Assembly (NCBI GenBank): GCA_018669475.1
Contig: JABHCC010000001.1
Location: 1-38,396, forward strand
DNA: 38,396 nt
Origin: Bacteroidota bacterium
Lineage (GTDB): Bacteria > Bacteroidota > Bacteroidia > Bacteroidales > UBA12481
Reading direction: 5' to 3'
Part shown: one piece after another, positions 1 through 8,333 of the stretch
Numbering within the stretch: the stretch's first letter is position 1
How the letters are laid out: every line of letters starts with the position of its first letter
Made by a program: the position numbers and the translations under genes
Notes under the pieces: model-generated
Seen by the model: the letters and a program-made list of their open reading frames with translations, nothing else
Databases searched by the model: none
Told to the model about the DNA's origin: nothing

Positions 1-55
1 AATTTAAAGAATTGGGTCATCCTGACCTGAAAAAATGAAGAACTTTGGAGGAAAC

Positions 56-808
56 ATGAAACGTTTTTCTTTACTATTTATTCTAGTATTTGCTGTCGCT
101 GCTTTCGGTCAGGAAGCTGTGGAAGCTCCTGCTGAGGAAATGGCCACAGAGATGGTCGCTGATTCCGCAGCCGTGGACACCATGGGTATGGACGAGATGC
201 TTATGACTGATACCACCGCCGTTGAAGAGGCTGTGATGGACGAAGATGCTGGCGATGCCCTAGAAGCTATGCTGGCCGAAGAAGGTACCATGGAAACAGA
301 AGTGACCAGTGGCTCTGCAATGATTGGATATACAGTTGGTATTGACGCTGGATACCCCATTTATTTGCATGGTGGATTGGGATCATCCTTTGACACTCCC
401 GGCCCAGCATTCGGTCTAGTCGTTAATACACCATTTGGAGCGGCTGTTGGTCCTTTCGAAATTGGTTTTGGGGCACAGGTCGGAATGTTTAGTTTCACTA
501 ATGAGCCAAACGATGAAGAGCTATCAGGTATTTATGCGCTCGCGACCGCAAACACTGCTCTTTTGGAAACAGCTCAGGGGGCAGTATCAATGCAAGTTGG
601 AGCTGGGTATTTTGGTGCAAGTGTTGGGGTGACAGCTGGTGTGGCATTCGATTATGCTGTTCCAAATATTCCCCTAGTTGTACGACCATATGCACGTTTT
701 AACGGTACCTTGGATAGTGGTGTGGAAACCACTGGTGATGACACTGGGTCCTACTCCTGGCTGAATGCTGGAATTATGCTTTCGTACGATATCAGTACTT
801 TGTTTTAA
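56..808 (+). CDS. Candidate outer-membrane beta-barrel protein with acidic, Met-rich N-terminal segment
   Basis: Function not recognised. The 250-residue product begins with a signal peptide (MKRFSLLFILVFAVAAFGQ). Next comes a low-complexity stretch of about 65 residues rich in Glu, Asp, Ala, Met and Thr, with no aromatics. Residues from about 90 onward are Gly- and aromatic-rich with alternating hydrophobic residues, typical of beta strands of a small barrel, and the chain ends in Phe, as many outer-membrane proteins do. I chose the ATG at 56 over the in-frame ATG at 35 because GGAGG lies at 47-51, at good spacing, and because the signal peptide starts there. It is the only + strand gene, convergent with the polysaccharide operon, and it has its own terminator, so it is probably unrelated to that operon. 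Periplasmic or outer-membrane location is inferred. Confidence 0.7.
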   Translation: MKRFSLLFILVFAVAAFGQEAVEAPAEEMATEMVADSAAVDTMGMDEMLMTDTTAVEEAVMDEDAGDALEAMLAEEGTMETEVTSGSAMIGYTVGIDAGYPIYLHGGLGSSFDTPGPAFGLVVNTPFGAAVGPFEIGFGAQVGMFSFTNEPNDEELSGIYALATANTALLETAQGAVSMQVGAGYFGASVGVTAGVAFDYAVPNIPLVVRPYARFNGTLDSGVETTGDDTGSYSWLNAGIMLSYDISTLF

Positions 809-833
809 AAGTCGATCCAAGTTTTTTGGTTCC

Positions 834-865
834 AAAGCCTTACCACCCGGTAGGGCTTTTTTTTT
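834..865 (+). terminator. Intrinsic terminator after the + strand gene
   Basis: An 11-bp stem (834-844 with 849-859, one G-U pair) closes a 4-nt loop. It runs directly into an uninterrupted run of T at 857-865. It starts 25 nt after the TAA at 806-808. There is no matching A-run on the left side, so it should not act on the leftward operon. In 866-1028 I see no gene and no clear leftward terminator. Confidence 0.9.
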
Positions 866-1028
866 ATCTCAATTGTATGTACATAATCTGATTTTTTGAT
901 AGGAGTGAGGACCTCCCTGAGGAATATTGCCTTCTAAAATCTAGATTAAAACACTCAATTAATCATTGTGTAAATATTCCTATAGAACTAAACCTTCGAA
1001 ATTATTTGCAATTATGGGGTTGTGCGGC

Positions 1029-2351
1029 TTATTTGTTTTCTATAGAGTAAGCGAGAGATAATTTGAATGTCGTGTTGAATTCTTCATTTATGTTTAAATA
1101 AATGAAGATGAAATACTTTTCTCTATACTCGATTAATAGTTCACTTTCAACCCCAAATACATCCCTCCAAGATGCTAAATCCTCATCACTTGCCATTGGA
1201 TACCATTCAGTACCTAATATTGAATTATTTCCCTGCGAATGTTTGAATATTGATATCCAACCATTAAAGCCAGCTCTATCAGAAGCAAAATGACTCGTCA
1301 ATTCAGTTCTTTTTACTTGTGGACCATATTGAGAGAATATTGGAAGCCCATATAATTCGTAGTTTATAGATTTGCCATAGTGAATACCAAGATAATCTGA
1401 GGAGTAAATGCTGTTTAATGAGATTTTTTCTAGAAATTGGTTTCTGTATTCCTTAGATATTACAAACTGAATGCCCCAATCATGATCATTTGTCAATCGA
1501 TCGGCTGAATCAACTTCAAATTCATCTATTACTACTTTGCCAAGTAATTTAATTCCTCCAATATTATTGAGAATTACACCAATGTCTATAGCATGATTGT
1601 CATTATTTTCAGGAGATCCAAAGTTGAATACAGATATTAAGAATGGTTCTAAGGGAGTAAAATACTTCCATTCAACTGACTGATTAATCCCTGAATACAA
1701 TACACGATCGCCAATAATTATTTCATTGGAGTTGGAGCCAAAAGTAATTGTAAGATGTTGTGTAGCATAATATCTACTATAACCGTGATACATGTCCCCT
1801 TCACTAGAATAACCGAATGAAAAATACCCATGGGAATATTCAGCAAAGCCAAAATCTATGGTATATAAAAATCCTGGTACAGACGGTAATTGAAAATTAC
1901 TAAAAATATCCTTTCTCCGGGGTTGAAGAGATGAAGGGAAAAATTTACCTGCCTGAACAGATATGCGATCACTGTAGAAAGCTAAATAGGACTCTAAAGT
2001 ACTATAATCACCAGGTTTTTTCGAGCCAGTGTATTCACCACTTCGCTCATATCTACTCCCAATCCGTTGACCATAATTTGGACTATTGGTGAGAACAAAT
2101 TTGTAATAGTAAATTAATTTTTTATGTAAAACTCCTCTGAACGAAGGGACAAAAAATGCATCAATATTTTTATCGATAATTGAGTTAAAGTCCAAATTAT
2201 ATAGAAAATTTTTATCAGTCCTTTGAGATAGGTCCATTGCAGAATTAGAATTGACTCTATATTTCATCTCACGCACATCTAAAGGCATATACTGTCCGAC
2301 CACAGGTCCAGAAGTAAGGAGAAGAAATAAAGCGCAGTGAACAATTTTCAT
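1029..2351 (-). CDS. Wzi-like capsule assembly outer-membrane protein
   Basis: Probably an outer-membrane beta-barrel of the capsule assembly Wzi family, which in Escherichia coli helps hold capsule at the cell surface. The start at 2351 gives a signal peptide (MKIVHCALFLLLTSGPVVGQ) and a 440-residue product. The reading frame stays open to 2462, overlapping the upstream gene, but those extra residues are not signal-like. The ribosome site before 2351 is weak (GAGGG about 25 nt away). Family-like features are the central IGDRVLYSG and EWKYFTPLEPF segments, followed by NDNHAIDIG and a KVVIDEF strand, the pattern seen around the conserved Wzi core. Aromatic-rich amphipathic strands continue to the end. 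It is the last gene of the leftward operon, 86 nt after the DegT gene. Family assignment is by motif recall, not alignment. Confidence 0.72.
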   Translation of the reverse strand: MKIVHCALFLLLTSGPVVGQYMPLDVREMKYRVNSNSAMDLSQRTDKNFLYNLDFNSIIDKNIDAFFVPSFRGVLHKKLIYYYKFVLTNSPNYGQRIGSRYERSGEYTGSKKPGDYSTLESYLAFYSDRISVQAGKFFPSSLQPRRKDIFSNFQLPSVPGFLYTIDFGFAEYSHGYFSFGYSSEGDMYHGYSRYYATQHLTITFGSNSNEIIIGDRVLYSGINQSVEWKYFTPLEPFLISVFNFGSPENNDNHAIDIGVILNNIGGIKLLGKVVIDEFEVDSADRLTNDHDWGIQFVISKEYRNQFLEKISLNSIYSSDYLGIHYGKSINYELYGLPIFSQYGPQVKRTELTSHFASDRAGFNGWISIFKHSQGNNSILGTEWYPMASDEDLASWRDVFGVESELLIEYREKYFIFIYLNINEEFNTTFKLSLAYSIENK

Positions 2352-2437
2352 TATGAGATTGTATTTATTTATTTTTCCCTCACCACTGCTTTTCTCCACC
2401 AGAGTAAAAAGATTGAAGTCTAATAATCTAGTTTCTC

Positions 2438-3541
2438 CTACTTGTAAAAGGATGAAACACATTCACATATATAGTCAATATCATCATCGGTAACTGTCAT
2501 ATTCATAGGAATCAAGAGGCATCGGGTGAAAAATTTTTCTGTTCGGGGCAATGAAACCTTCAATCCTAGTTTTCTCCATTGGTGCACAGCTTTGCCATCC
2601 CATTGCCTTAAAGTACCAATATCCTTTTTAATCAGATAAGCCTGTAGCTTCTCACGATCCTCAGCCTCAATCTCATAGTTTTGATAGATATCAAAATAAT
2701 CAGGATTTTCATCAGGACCTGGAGGAAGACCTATCTCAGGGATTATTCCAAGTCGAGTACTATATTTTCTTGCGATATCACGCCTTCGAGTAACATCATT
2801 GTGATAGTGCTTAAGCTTAAAATCAAGTACGGCAGCCTGTAAATTATCAAGGCGCGTGTTTCCAGACCACTCTACTATTTCACGGTCTGACCCCCTACCA
2901 TGGTCACGCAACCTGTATAACCGTTCATAGACTTCTTTATCGGCACAAAGTACTGCACCTCCATCACCAAAGGCACCTAACACTTTGGCAGGGAAGAAAC
3001 TAATTGCGCTAGCAAATCCAAATGTACCTGCAGAATTATTTTTGTATCTAGCCCCCAAAGCTTGGGCAGCATCCTCGATAACAATTAGCTTATATTTATT
3101 GGCAATAATCATGATTGAATCCATATCAGAAATACGTCCATTCAATTGTGTGGGTATAATGGCTTTTGTGCGAGGGGTGATCGCTGGTTCTATAGATTCT
3201 ACATCAATAGTCCTCCCAAATCCAACTTCAACAGGAACTGGTTTTGCTCCAACCATAGCGATACTTGCAGCTGTGGCGACCATTGTATGCGAGCAAAAAA
3301 TTACTTCATCTCCTGGTCCGATGTCTGCAGCTCTCAAGGCAATTATCAATCCATCTGTTGCATTCGCAACACCCAGAGCGAACGGTGAGGTAGTGTATTG
3401 CGCCAGGTTATTCTCGAAAGATTCCAACTCTTTTTGCATTATGAATGCACCATTACGGCAGACATTTAAGATTATCTCAGTTAACTCTTTCTCAAACCGA
3501 GTAAATACATCTGGATAATTAAAGAACGGGATTTTTCGCAT
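2438..3541 (-). CDS. DegT/DnrJ/EryC1-family PLP aminotransferase
   Basis: A fold-type I sugar aminotransferase of 367 residues, expected to transfer an amino group to a keto sugar. The PLP-lysine is K186 in SFFPAKVLGAFGDGG, and the cofactor aspartate lies in VIEDAAQALGA (about 154-164). The common IPVHLYG motif is replaced by IPTQLNGRISDMD (129-141), a divergence that may bear on substrate. I chose ATG 3541 rather than the frame opening at 3565 because AGAGGA sits about 7 nt upstream of it and homology starts with MRKIPFF. It follows the E1-beta gene by 13 nt and precedes wzi, so it is probably co-expressed with the E1 pair and may act on their product. It is distinct from the LegC and RfbH homologues elsewhere in the window. 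The substrate is unknown. Confidence 0.85.
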   Translation of the reverse strand: MRKIPFFNYPDVFTRFEKELTEIILNVCRNGAFIMQKELESFENNLAQYTTSPFALGVANATDGLIIALRAADIGPGDEVIFCSHTMVATAASIAMVGAKPVPVEVGFGRTIDVESIEPAITPRTKAIIPTQLNGRISDMDSIMIIANKYKLIVIEDAAQALGARYKNNSAGTFGFASAISFFPAKVLGAFGDGGAVLCADKEVYERLYRLRDHGRGSDREIVEWSGNTRLDNLQAAVLDFKLKHYHNDVTRRRDIARKYSTRLGIIPEIGLPPGPDENPDYFDIYQNYEIEAEDREKLQAYLIKKDIGTLRQWDGKAVHQWRKLGLKVSLPRTEKFFTRCLLIPMNMTVTDDDIDYICECVSSFYK

Positions 3542-3554
3542 ATTTTTTCCTCTT

Positions 3555-4592
3555 TTATCCAACAATCATACCTGGACTATTCATTGAAGGCTTATACTCG
3601 CTACTCATAGATTCTTTGCCTATCGCTATTCTAGCTGCCTTGAAAATTGTCTTTTCATCAGGATAGTAAATTGTCTCCAAATTACTAGCGACAGGTGCAG
3701 GAGTATTTGGTAGTCCAACTCTCACGGGTGCAGATTTTAAATTTTTATTCCAGTTATTAACCACAACAGTTGAAACAATTTCACCTGAAACGGAACCATT
3801 TACCCACGCACTGTCTGCAACCACGAGGTGGCCAGTTTTCTCTACTGATTTACAGACTGTCTTCACATCCCAAGGTTTAACTGTTCTCAAATCGATTACT
3901 TCAGCATTAATTCCTTCCATGGCAAGAAGATCTGCAGCTTCTAATGCTTTGAGTGTAAGATGGCCTATACCAACTATTGAAAGATCCTGTCCCTCCCTTA
4001 ATATGGCCGCTTTCCCAAGTTCAGCTGCATACATTTCTTTGGGCACATCCTCTTCATGTTCATAGCACCAACGATCATCGATATACATAACTGGATTACC
4101 ATCGTTCACAGCAGCTATTAGCAAACCTTTGGCATCGCTAGCAGTAGCTGGCATGACAACTTTTATACCCGGTGTATGAAAGAAAAAAGCATGCAGTGCC
4201 TGAGAATGTTGGGCTCCCTGTTCGCCTCCCCGGTTTATGGCTGCCCTTATAGTTAACGGTACATTCACTTGACCGGAAAATAAATATGACCAATTAGCCG
4301 CCTGATTTACAAGAGCATCTGTTGCGAGGAGCATAAAATCCATTCTAGGATGAAATAGTATTGGTTTCATGCCGCTCATTGCAGCTCCTATAGCAGCGGC
4401 GGTCACCGCATTCTCACTCACTGGTGTGTCTATAATTCTATTTTTGCCATACTTTTTATCAAGCTCAGAAATACTCTGGCCGGCGTACCATGGGCTCCAC
4501 AATCCTTGTCCAATCACCATGACACTGGGATCTGAGGCTAAGAGCTGATCGTGGGCCTCACTAATGGCTTGTGCATATTTTAGTTTTCTCAT
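3555..4592 (-). CDS. Thiamine-diphosphate 2-oxoacid dehydrogenase E1 beta-like subunit
   Basis: A 345-residue homologue of pyruvate/2-oxoacid dehydrogenase E1 beta subunits (transketolase-like pyrimidine-binding domain, then a C-terminal transketolase domain). The catalytic glutamate that activates thiamine diphosphate is E60 in DTPVSENAV. The conserved active-site histidine is H129 in GGEQGAQHSQALHAFF, followed by the usual PGIKVVMPATASDAKGLL loop. It begins 3 nt after the E1-alpha stop, so the two are an obligate pair. No E2 acyltransferase, lipoyl domain or E3 is in the window, and the flanking genes are a sugar aminotransferase and a phosphoglycosyl transferase. A role in sugar modification (acyl or two-carbon transfer) is therefore more likely than central metabolism, but this is inference. 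Known precedent: E1-type pairs attach two-carbon branches to deoxysugars in some antibiotic pathways such as avilamycin. Confidence 0.88.
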   Translation of the reverse strand: MRKLKYAQAISEAHDQLLASDPSVMVIGQGLWSPWYAGQSISELDKKYGKNRIIDTPVSENAVTAAAIGAAMSGMKPILFHPRMDFMLLATDALVNQAANWSYLFSGQVNVPLTIRAAINRGGEQGAQHSQALHAFFFHTPGIKVVMPATASDAKGLLIAAVNDGNPVMYIDDRWCYEHEEDVPKEMYAAELGKAAILREGQDLSIVGIGHLTLKALEAADLLAMEGINAEVIDLRTVKPWDVKTVCKSVEKTGHLVVADSAWVNGSVSGEIVSTVVVNNWNKNLKSAPVRVGLPNTPAPVASNLETIYYPDEKTIFKAARIAIGKESMSSEYKPSMNSPGMIVG

Positions 4593-4595
4593 TAA

Positions 4596-5573
4596 TTATC
4601 TCTCTGAATTTACAAATACATGTGTTAATAGTTGAGTGTCATCTGGTACTGGTGAGGTTACAGCATATTCAACAGCATCCTTCACATTATTCAATACTTC
4701 ACCATCAGCTTCATCGAAGAAATTTTGCTCAACACCACGCGCAAGCATTTGACGTTTTAACAATTCAATGGGGCATTTCGCTGGTTTCCACATACTCAAA
4801 GTATCCTCACGCAACAAACCAACATCATCATCTTCTCTCCAATCAACGTGCCCTCTCCAACGAAATGTGCGAGCTTCAATAATTGATGGACCATCGCCTC
4901 TTCGAGCTCTCGAGACCGCTTTTTCAGCACAATCTCGTACAGCCTGAACATCATTTCCATCTACACGTTCACTAGGCATATTATAGAAATCTCCAAGACG
5001 ATCAAGATTATCTGAAGTTCTTCTCTCTAATAGATGCATATGACTGGCCTGCAAATTATTTTCAAGGACAAAGACAACTGGTAACTTGTAGATTGCGGCT
5101 AAATTCATAGACTCAAAAAAGTGCCCTTCTTCCGTAGAACCATCTCCGAAGAATGGAACAGAGACTCTGGCTTCACGCTTCATTGAGTATGCAAGCGCTG
5201 CACCAACTGCAATTGGAATTGTAGCTGCAACTATGGGTACCGTCCCTAAGATACCTTCTTTAGGAGATACAAGATGCATTGAACCACCACGACCTTTCGA
5301 ACAACCAGTGAATCTTCCAAAGACTTCTGCCATCATTTGGCTAAGATTGGCTCCTTTAGCCAAATAATGACCATGAGATCTATGTGTCCCCCATACGGTA
5401 TCTTCCCTTTTTAAAACATCGCATACCCCAACTGCGATAGCCTCTTGTCCAATATAGAGATGACAAGGAGTTTTAATTACGCCATCGCGACGATAATCAC
5501 CTATGGCTTCTTCAGCATACCGGATTAAGACCATGCTTTTATATAACCGCTTCTGAATATCAACTTCAATCAT
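4596..5573 (-). CDS. Thiamine-diphosphate 2-oxoacid dehydrogenase E1 alpha-like subunit
   Basis: A 325-residue homologue of E1 alpha (PdhA/AcoA type). The thiamine-diphosphate motif is complete: GDG at 143-145 and, after the usual spacing, ENN at 171-173. The RSHGHYLAKG motif (65-74) and the GGSMH loop (96-100) are family hallmarks. The gene starts at ATG 5573, 3 nt after the phosphoglycosyl transferase stop, and is followed 3 nt later by E1 beta, so translation is tightly coupled. The alpha subunit is expected to form an alpha2beta2 tetramer that decarboxylates a 2-oxoacid and holds the acyl carbanion. With no lipoyl acceptor encoded nearby, the acceptor may be a keto sugar. Acetoin-dehydrogenase E1 is an alternative by sequence, but context argues against it. 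Confidence 0.88.
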   Translation of the reverse strand: MIEVDIQKRLYKSMVLIRYAEEAIGDYRRDGVIKTPCHLYIGQEAIAVGVCDVLKREDTVWGTHRSHGHYLAKGANLSQMMAEVFGRFTGCSKGRGGSMHLVSPKEGILGTVPIVAATIPIAVGAALAYSMKREARVSVPFFGDGSTEEGHFFESMNLAAIYKLPVVFVLENNLQASHMHLLERRTSDNLDRLGDFYNMPSERVDGNDVQAVRDCAEKAVSRARRGDGPSIIEARTFRWRGHVDWREDDDVGLLREDTLSMWKPAKCPIELLKRQMLARGVEQNFFDEADGEVLNNVKDAVEYAVTSPVPDDTQLLTHVFVNSER

Positions 5574-5576
5574 TTT

Positions 5577-6269
5577 TTAACCTTTGCCTAGTTTTCTTTG
5601 TTCATCAATAACTACCATGGCCTGCCTCCTTAGAGTTCCATAATCTGAGTATGCAGACAAATTTCCAGGGACGAATGAGCTTTTAAATATACGATATACC
5701 GTATAAAACAATATTTTTATATCATTGGAAAATGAGCTATTGTGATAATAATACAGCTGCAGTTCAATTTTTACTGGCCTAATTACTTTCAGATATACTG
5801 CATCAGCATCTAAAGCACCCTCAAGTATACCACCTTCATCTGAGTTCCAAATGGATGCCCAATCTGTAATCCCTGGTCGCAATAAAAGAATTTTTTTCTC
5901 CTCTTCTCTATACAAGTCTGTGAATTCTTTTACTTCAGGACGTGGTCCGACCAAAGACATATCGCCCTTCACAACATTGATCAATTGTGCCAACTCATCT
6001 AACTTCCACTTGCGGATAAAATGGCCACTTGTTGTAATTCTTGAGTCCTTCAATGAGGTTGATGTTACTCCACTCTTATCTGCATCCCTCACCATGGATC
6101 TAAATTTATAAATTTTAAATTCTGCCCCTCCTTTTCCAACTCTATTCCCACGATAAAATATTGGACCTGCTGAATCCTTTTTTATCCAAAACATAATTGT
6201 TATCAGCAATGGAGATGTGGCCACTAACCCACCAAGAGCGATCATTACATCAAATAATCTTTTTAGCAT
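5577..6269 (-). CDS. Initiating phosphoglycosyl transferase (bacterial sugar transferase, PglC/WcaJ core type)
   Basis: A monotopic phosphoglycosyl transferase that should move a sugar-1-phosphate from a nucleotide sugar to undecaprenyl phosphate, the first step of repeat-unit assembly at the inner membrane. One N-terminal hydrophobic re-entrant segment (about 8-28) is followed by KFRSM (55-59), the catalytic Asp-Glu pair D91-E92 in KWKLDELAQL, then VKGDMSLVGPRPE and a RPGITDWASI motif. At 230 residues it is the short catalytic form without the WcaJ-type N-terminal four-helix domain. ATG 6269 is preferred over the in-frame GTG at 6278, because AGAAAG lies 8 nt before the ATG. It follows the broken methyltransferase gene by 76 nt and is tightly linked to the E1 pair. 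Sugar specificity cannot be read from sequence. Confidence 0.93.
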   Translation of the reverse strand: MLKRLFDVMIALGGLVATSPLLITIMFWIKKDSAGPIFYRGNRVGKGGAEFKIYKFRSMVRDADKSGVTSTSLKDSRITTSGHFIRKWKLDELAQLINVVKGDMSLVGPRPEVKEFTDLYREEEKKILLLRPGITDWASIWNSDEGGILEGALDADAVYLKVIRPVKIELQLYYYHNSSFSNDIKILFYTVYRIFKSSFVPGNLSAYSDYGTLRRQAMVVIDEQRKLGKG

Positions 6270-6345
6270 TGTAATCACTTTCTATTCGTATAGGCGACCA
6301 AGAGATTCGTTGAAACAAAATTCATGTCAATATCATTATTGATAA

Positions 6346-7140
6346 TCATGCGTTCTTATTTATCGTGCGAAAACATGCCACAGTCTTAAATGCATATTTT
6401 GATAAAACTGGTACATTCATTAAATGGTTGTCCATAGACCATAAAATCTTTAGTATTTTATGTGATATCGTTACAGGCAAAAATCTCATCAAAGGAGCGT
6501 AAGCTATTGATAAAAAATTGAAATGCCTAATGCTATTGGAAAGAAATCTTCCTTGAATACTTTGCCAATTGTCAATTTTCATGATGTGTGTAGAAGCCCA
6601 CTGAGTCCTTTTTCCTAAATAGGCACTAATTTTTCGCCTTATATTAAGAACTGGGTTGTGCCCAAGTGTTTCGATACAAACTAGGACTCCATCAGCTTTT
6701 AATATCCTTGTGATTTCAACAATGGCCTTTGAAATATCAATACTGGAGAAGGTTCAATAATCGAAAATCAAATCAAATGAATTATCTGGAAATGAAGTTC
6801 TCTCACAATCCATAACTTCGAAAGACACATTTTGTAAATCTGAATATTTTTCCATAGCCTTACTGATGGATTTATCTGAAATATCTATCCCTTTAAGAAT
6901 TGTCTGATTTCCTATTAGCGGGACTGATTTATCACCAGTTCCACAGCCATAGTCAAGCATGCTAATCTCACCCCTTTCCTTGACTATACCTTTTACAATT
7001 GCATTAAAATACTGGACTGCGTTTTCATTCACGATATCGTTATGATTAACCTTCCGTGGAATTGTCGAAGAGTCTCCGGCATATCTTTCATTATAATGAT
7101 TTTTCTCCCCAACCTTATAATCATCGCTAAGGCTTGTCAT
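6346..7140 (-). pseudogene. Class I SAM-dependent methyltransferase gene interrupted by a single in-frame TGA
   Basis: The frame from ATG 7140 to the TGA at 6348-6346 would encode 264 residues, but codon 129 (6756-6754) is TGA. On both sides the same frame reads as one methyltransferase. The N-terminal half has SAM motif I MLDYGCGTGD (61-70) and motif-II-like FEVMDCERTSFPDNSFDLIFDY. After the stop the frame continues without indel as TFSSIDISKAIVEITRILKADG, then IETLGHNPVLNIRRK and the C-terminal domain starting near 6582. Relatives usually have a glycine-type residue here, so GGA to TGA by one transversion is the simplest explanation. The gene ends naturally in TGA, and its start overlaps the upstream glycosyltransferase stop (TAATG). 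It would have methylated a sugar. It could be a recent nonsense mutation or a sequencing error. Confidence 0.85.
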
Positions 7141-8168
7141 TACCCTGTCCCATTGGCAATATTATTTTGAACTGGGGCAGTTTTAAAGATTAGCTTTAAC
7201 ACTCCATCGATCAATCCCAGACCATGAATAAAATGGAACAAGAAAAAGCTAATTGGTAATGCAATAATATGAAATAATTTGCCATACTTTTGGACTTGCT
7301 GAAAGGCGGATATTATTGCTAATCCAAAATAAATCAATAAGACACTGCCATATATGTAACAGACAAATGAATTTAGAAATGAGAGCAAAGCCCCACTTAT
7401 TATGCCAATTGCGAACAATCCAGTTATTGCGTGACGATATGTGAACGTATATGGTGCTAAATACCACATATAGACATTATATGGCGCTTCTTTGTAAAAT
7501 TGTTTGGCCAAGAATTTTAATAGATTTGGCTGGTTAGTATATCTAACAACCATACTGGGATTTATCCACACCGAACCACCATTATGTCGAATTCTCGCGT
7601 TAAATTCATAATCCTGCGCCCGCAGGAGATTCTCATTAAAAAAACCGATCTTGGAAAAGATCTCTTTTTTAAAGATTCCAAACGAAGCAGTGTCTGCTGG
7701 CCCCTCGACTGCCCCAACTCTAAAACCTGAATTACCAACTCCAAATTTGTGTGTCGTAAGTGCTTGCACAATAGAGGAACTATATGAATCATCAAACGGA
7801 ATCGTTTCGATCACACCACCGGTGTAGTCAGCATTTGACCTGATAGCCGATTGATAGAGGCCTAACAAGTAATCATTTGGATATATGGAGTGGGCACCTA
7901 GCCAAGCCACCCAATCACCTGAGGTCGCCTTAACTCCTATGTTAAATCCGTGTGCTTGTGTTAACTTGAAATTCTCAATAATTCTGATTGAATCATTTCT
8001 CATGTTGTCAATAATATTACGTGTCTTGTCGTCCGACATCCCATCCACAACAATTATTTCGACTGAAAACATGTCATTCGTAACAAATGCAAGAATTGAA
8101 TTAAGACATTCCTCAATATGCCTTTCTTCATTTCTTACTGTCAAAACAACCGATATGATTTTTTCCAT
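7140..8168 (-). CDS. Family 2 glycosyltransferase with C-terminal membrane segments (ExoA-like)
   Basis: A GT-A glycosyltransferase expected to extend the lipid-linked repeat unit on the cytoplasmic face. The N-terminal ISVVLTVRNEERHIEECL motif is the nucleotide-binding start of GT2 enzymes. It is followed by IIVVDGMSDDKT, AHGFNIGVKATSGDWVAWLGAH (the metal-binding DxD position is replaced by a GAH-type motif) and a D/E-rich acceptor region AQDYEFNARIR. Residues about 245-320 form three to four hydrophobic helices, so the enzyme is membrane-anchored, as in ExoA-like transferases. ATG 8168 is preferred over TTG 8171, because GCGGAAA stands at good spacing before it. The 166-nt gap upstream (8169-8333) is AT-rich with a weak -10-like TATAAATTATA tract, so a secondary promoter there is possible but not shown. 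Confidence 0.87.
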   Translation of the reverse strand: MEKIISVVLTVRNEERHIEECLNSILAFVTNDMFSVEIIVVDGMSDDKTRNIIDNMRNDSIRIIENFKLTQAHGFNIGVKATSGDWVAWLGAHSIYPNDYLLGLYQSAIRSNADYTGGVIETIPFDDSYSSSIVQALTTHKFGVGNSGFRVGAVEGPADTASFGIFKKEIFSKIGFFNENLLRAQDYEFNARIRHNGGSVWINPSMVVRYTNQPNLLKFLAKQFYKEAPYNVYMWYLAPYTFTYRHAITGLFAIGIISGALLSFLNSFVCYIYGSVLLIYFGLAIISAFQQVQKYGKLFHIIALPISFFLFHFIHGLGLIDGVLKLIFKTAPVQNNIANGTG

Positions 8169-8333
8169 CAATTTCCGCCTGTATAATTTATATTTTGAGT
8201 GAACTTATCAATTATTTATATGCCAAATACTTTTTGAGTTATTGCTACTCATGTTTGATGTCAGCCAAATTAACCATTACTTAGCAAGCTCACCATACTG
8301 TTGAGATTTTGTGTATTACAACTATAACTTGTT

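Noticed and set aside
2352-2462. N-terminal extension of the Wzi-like protein
   Set aside because: The extension overlaps the upstream gene and would bury the signal peptide; the start at 2351 makes a normal signal sequence.
3555-5573. E1 pair as a housekeeping pyruvate dehydrogenase operon
   Set aside because: No E2, E3 or lipoyl genes adjoin, and the pair is embedded with 3-nt spacing in a polysaccharide operon.
6754-6756. TGA as reassigned glycine codon (as in Gracilibacteria) or selenocysteine
   Set aside because: Several genes here end in TGA at short ATGA-type junctions (for example 26495-26497, 32113-32115), so TGA is a stop. I see no SECIS-like hairpin after the codon, and the position is not a catalytic cysteine.
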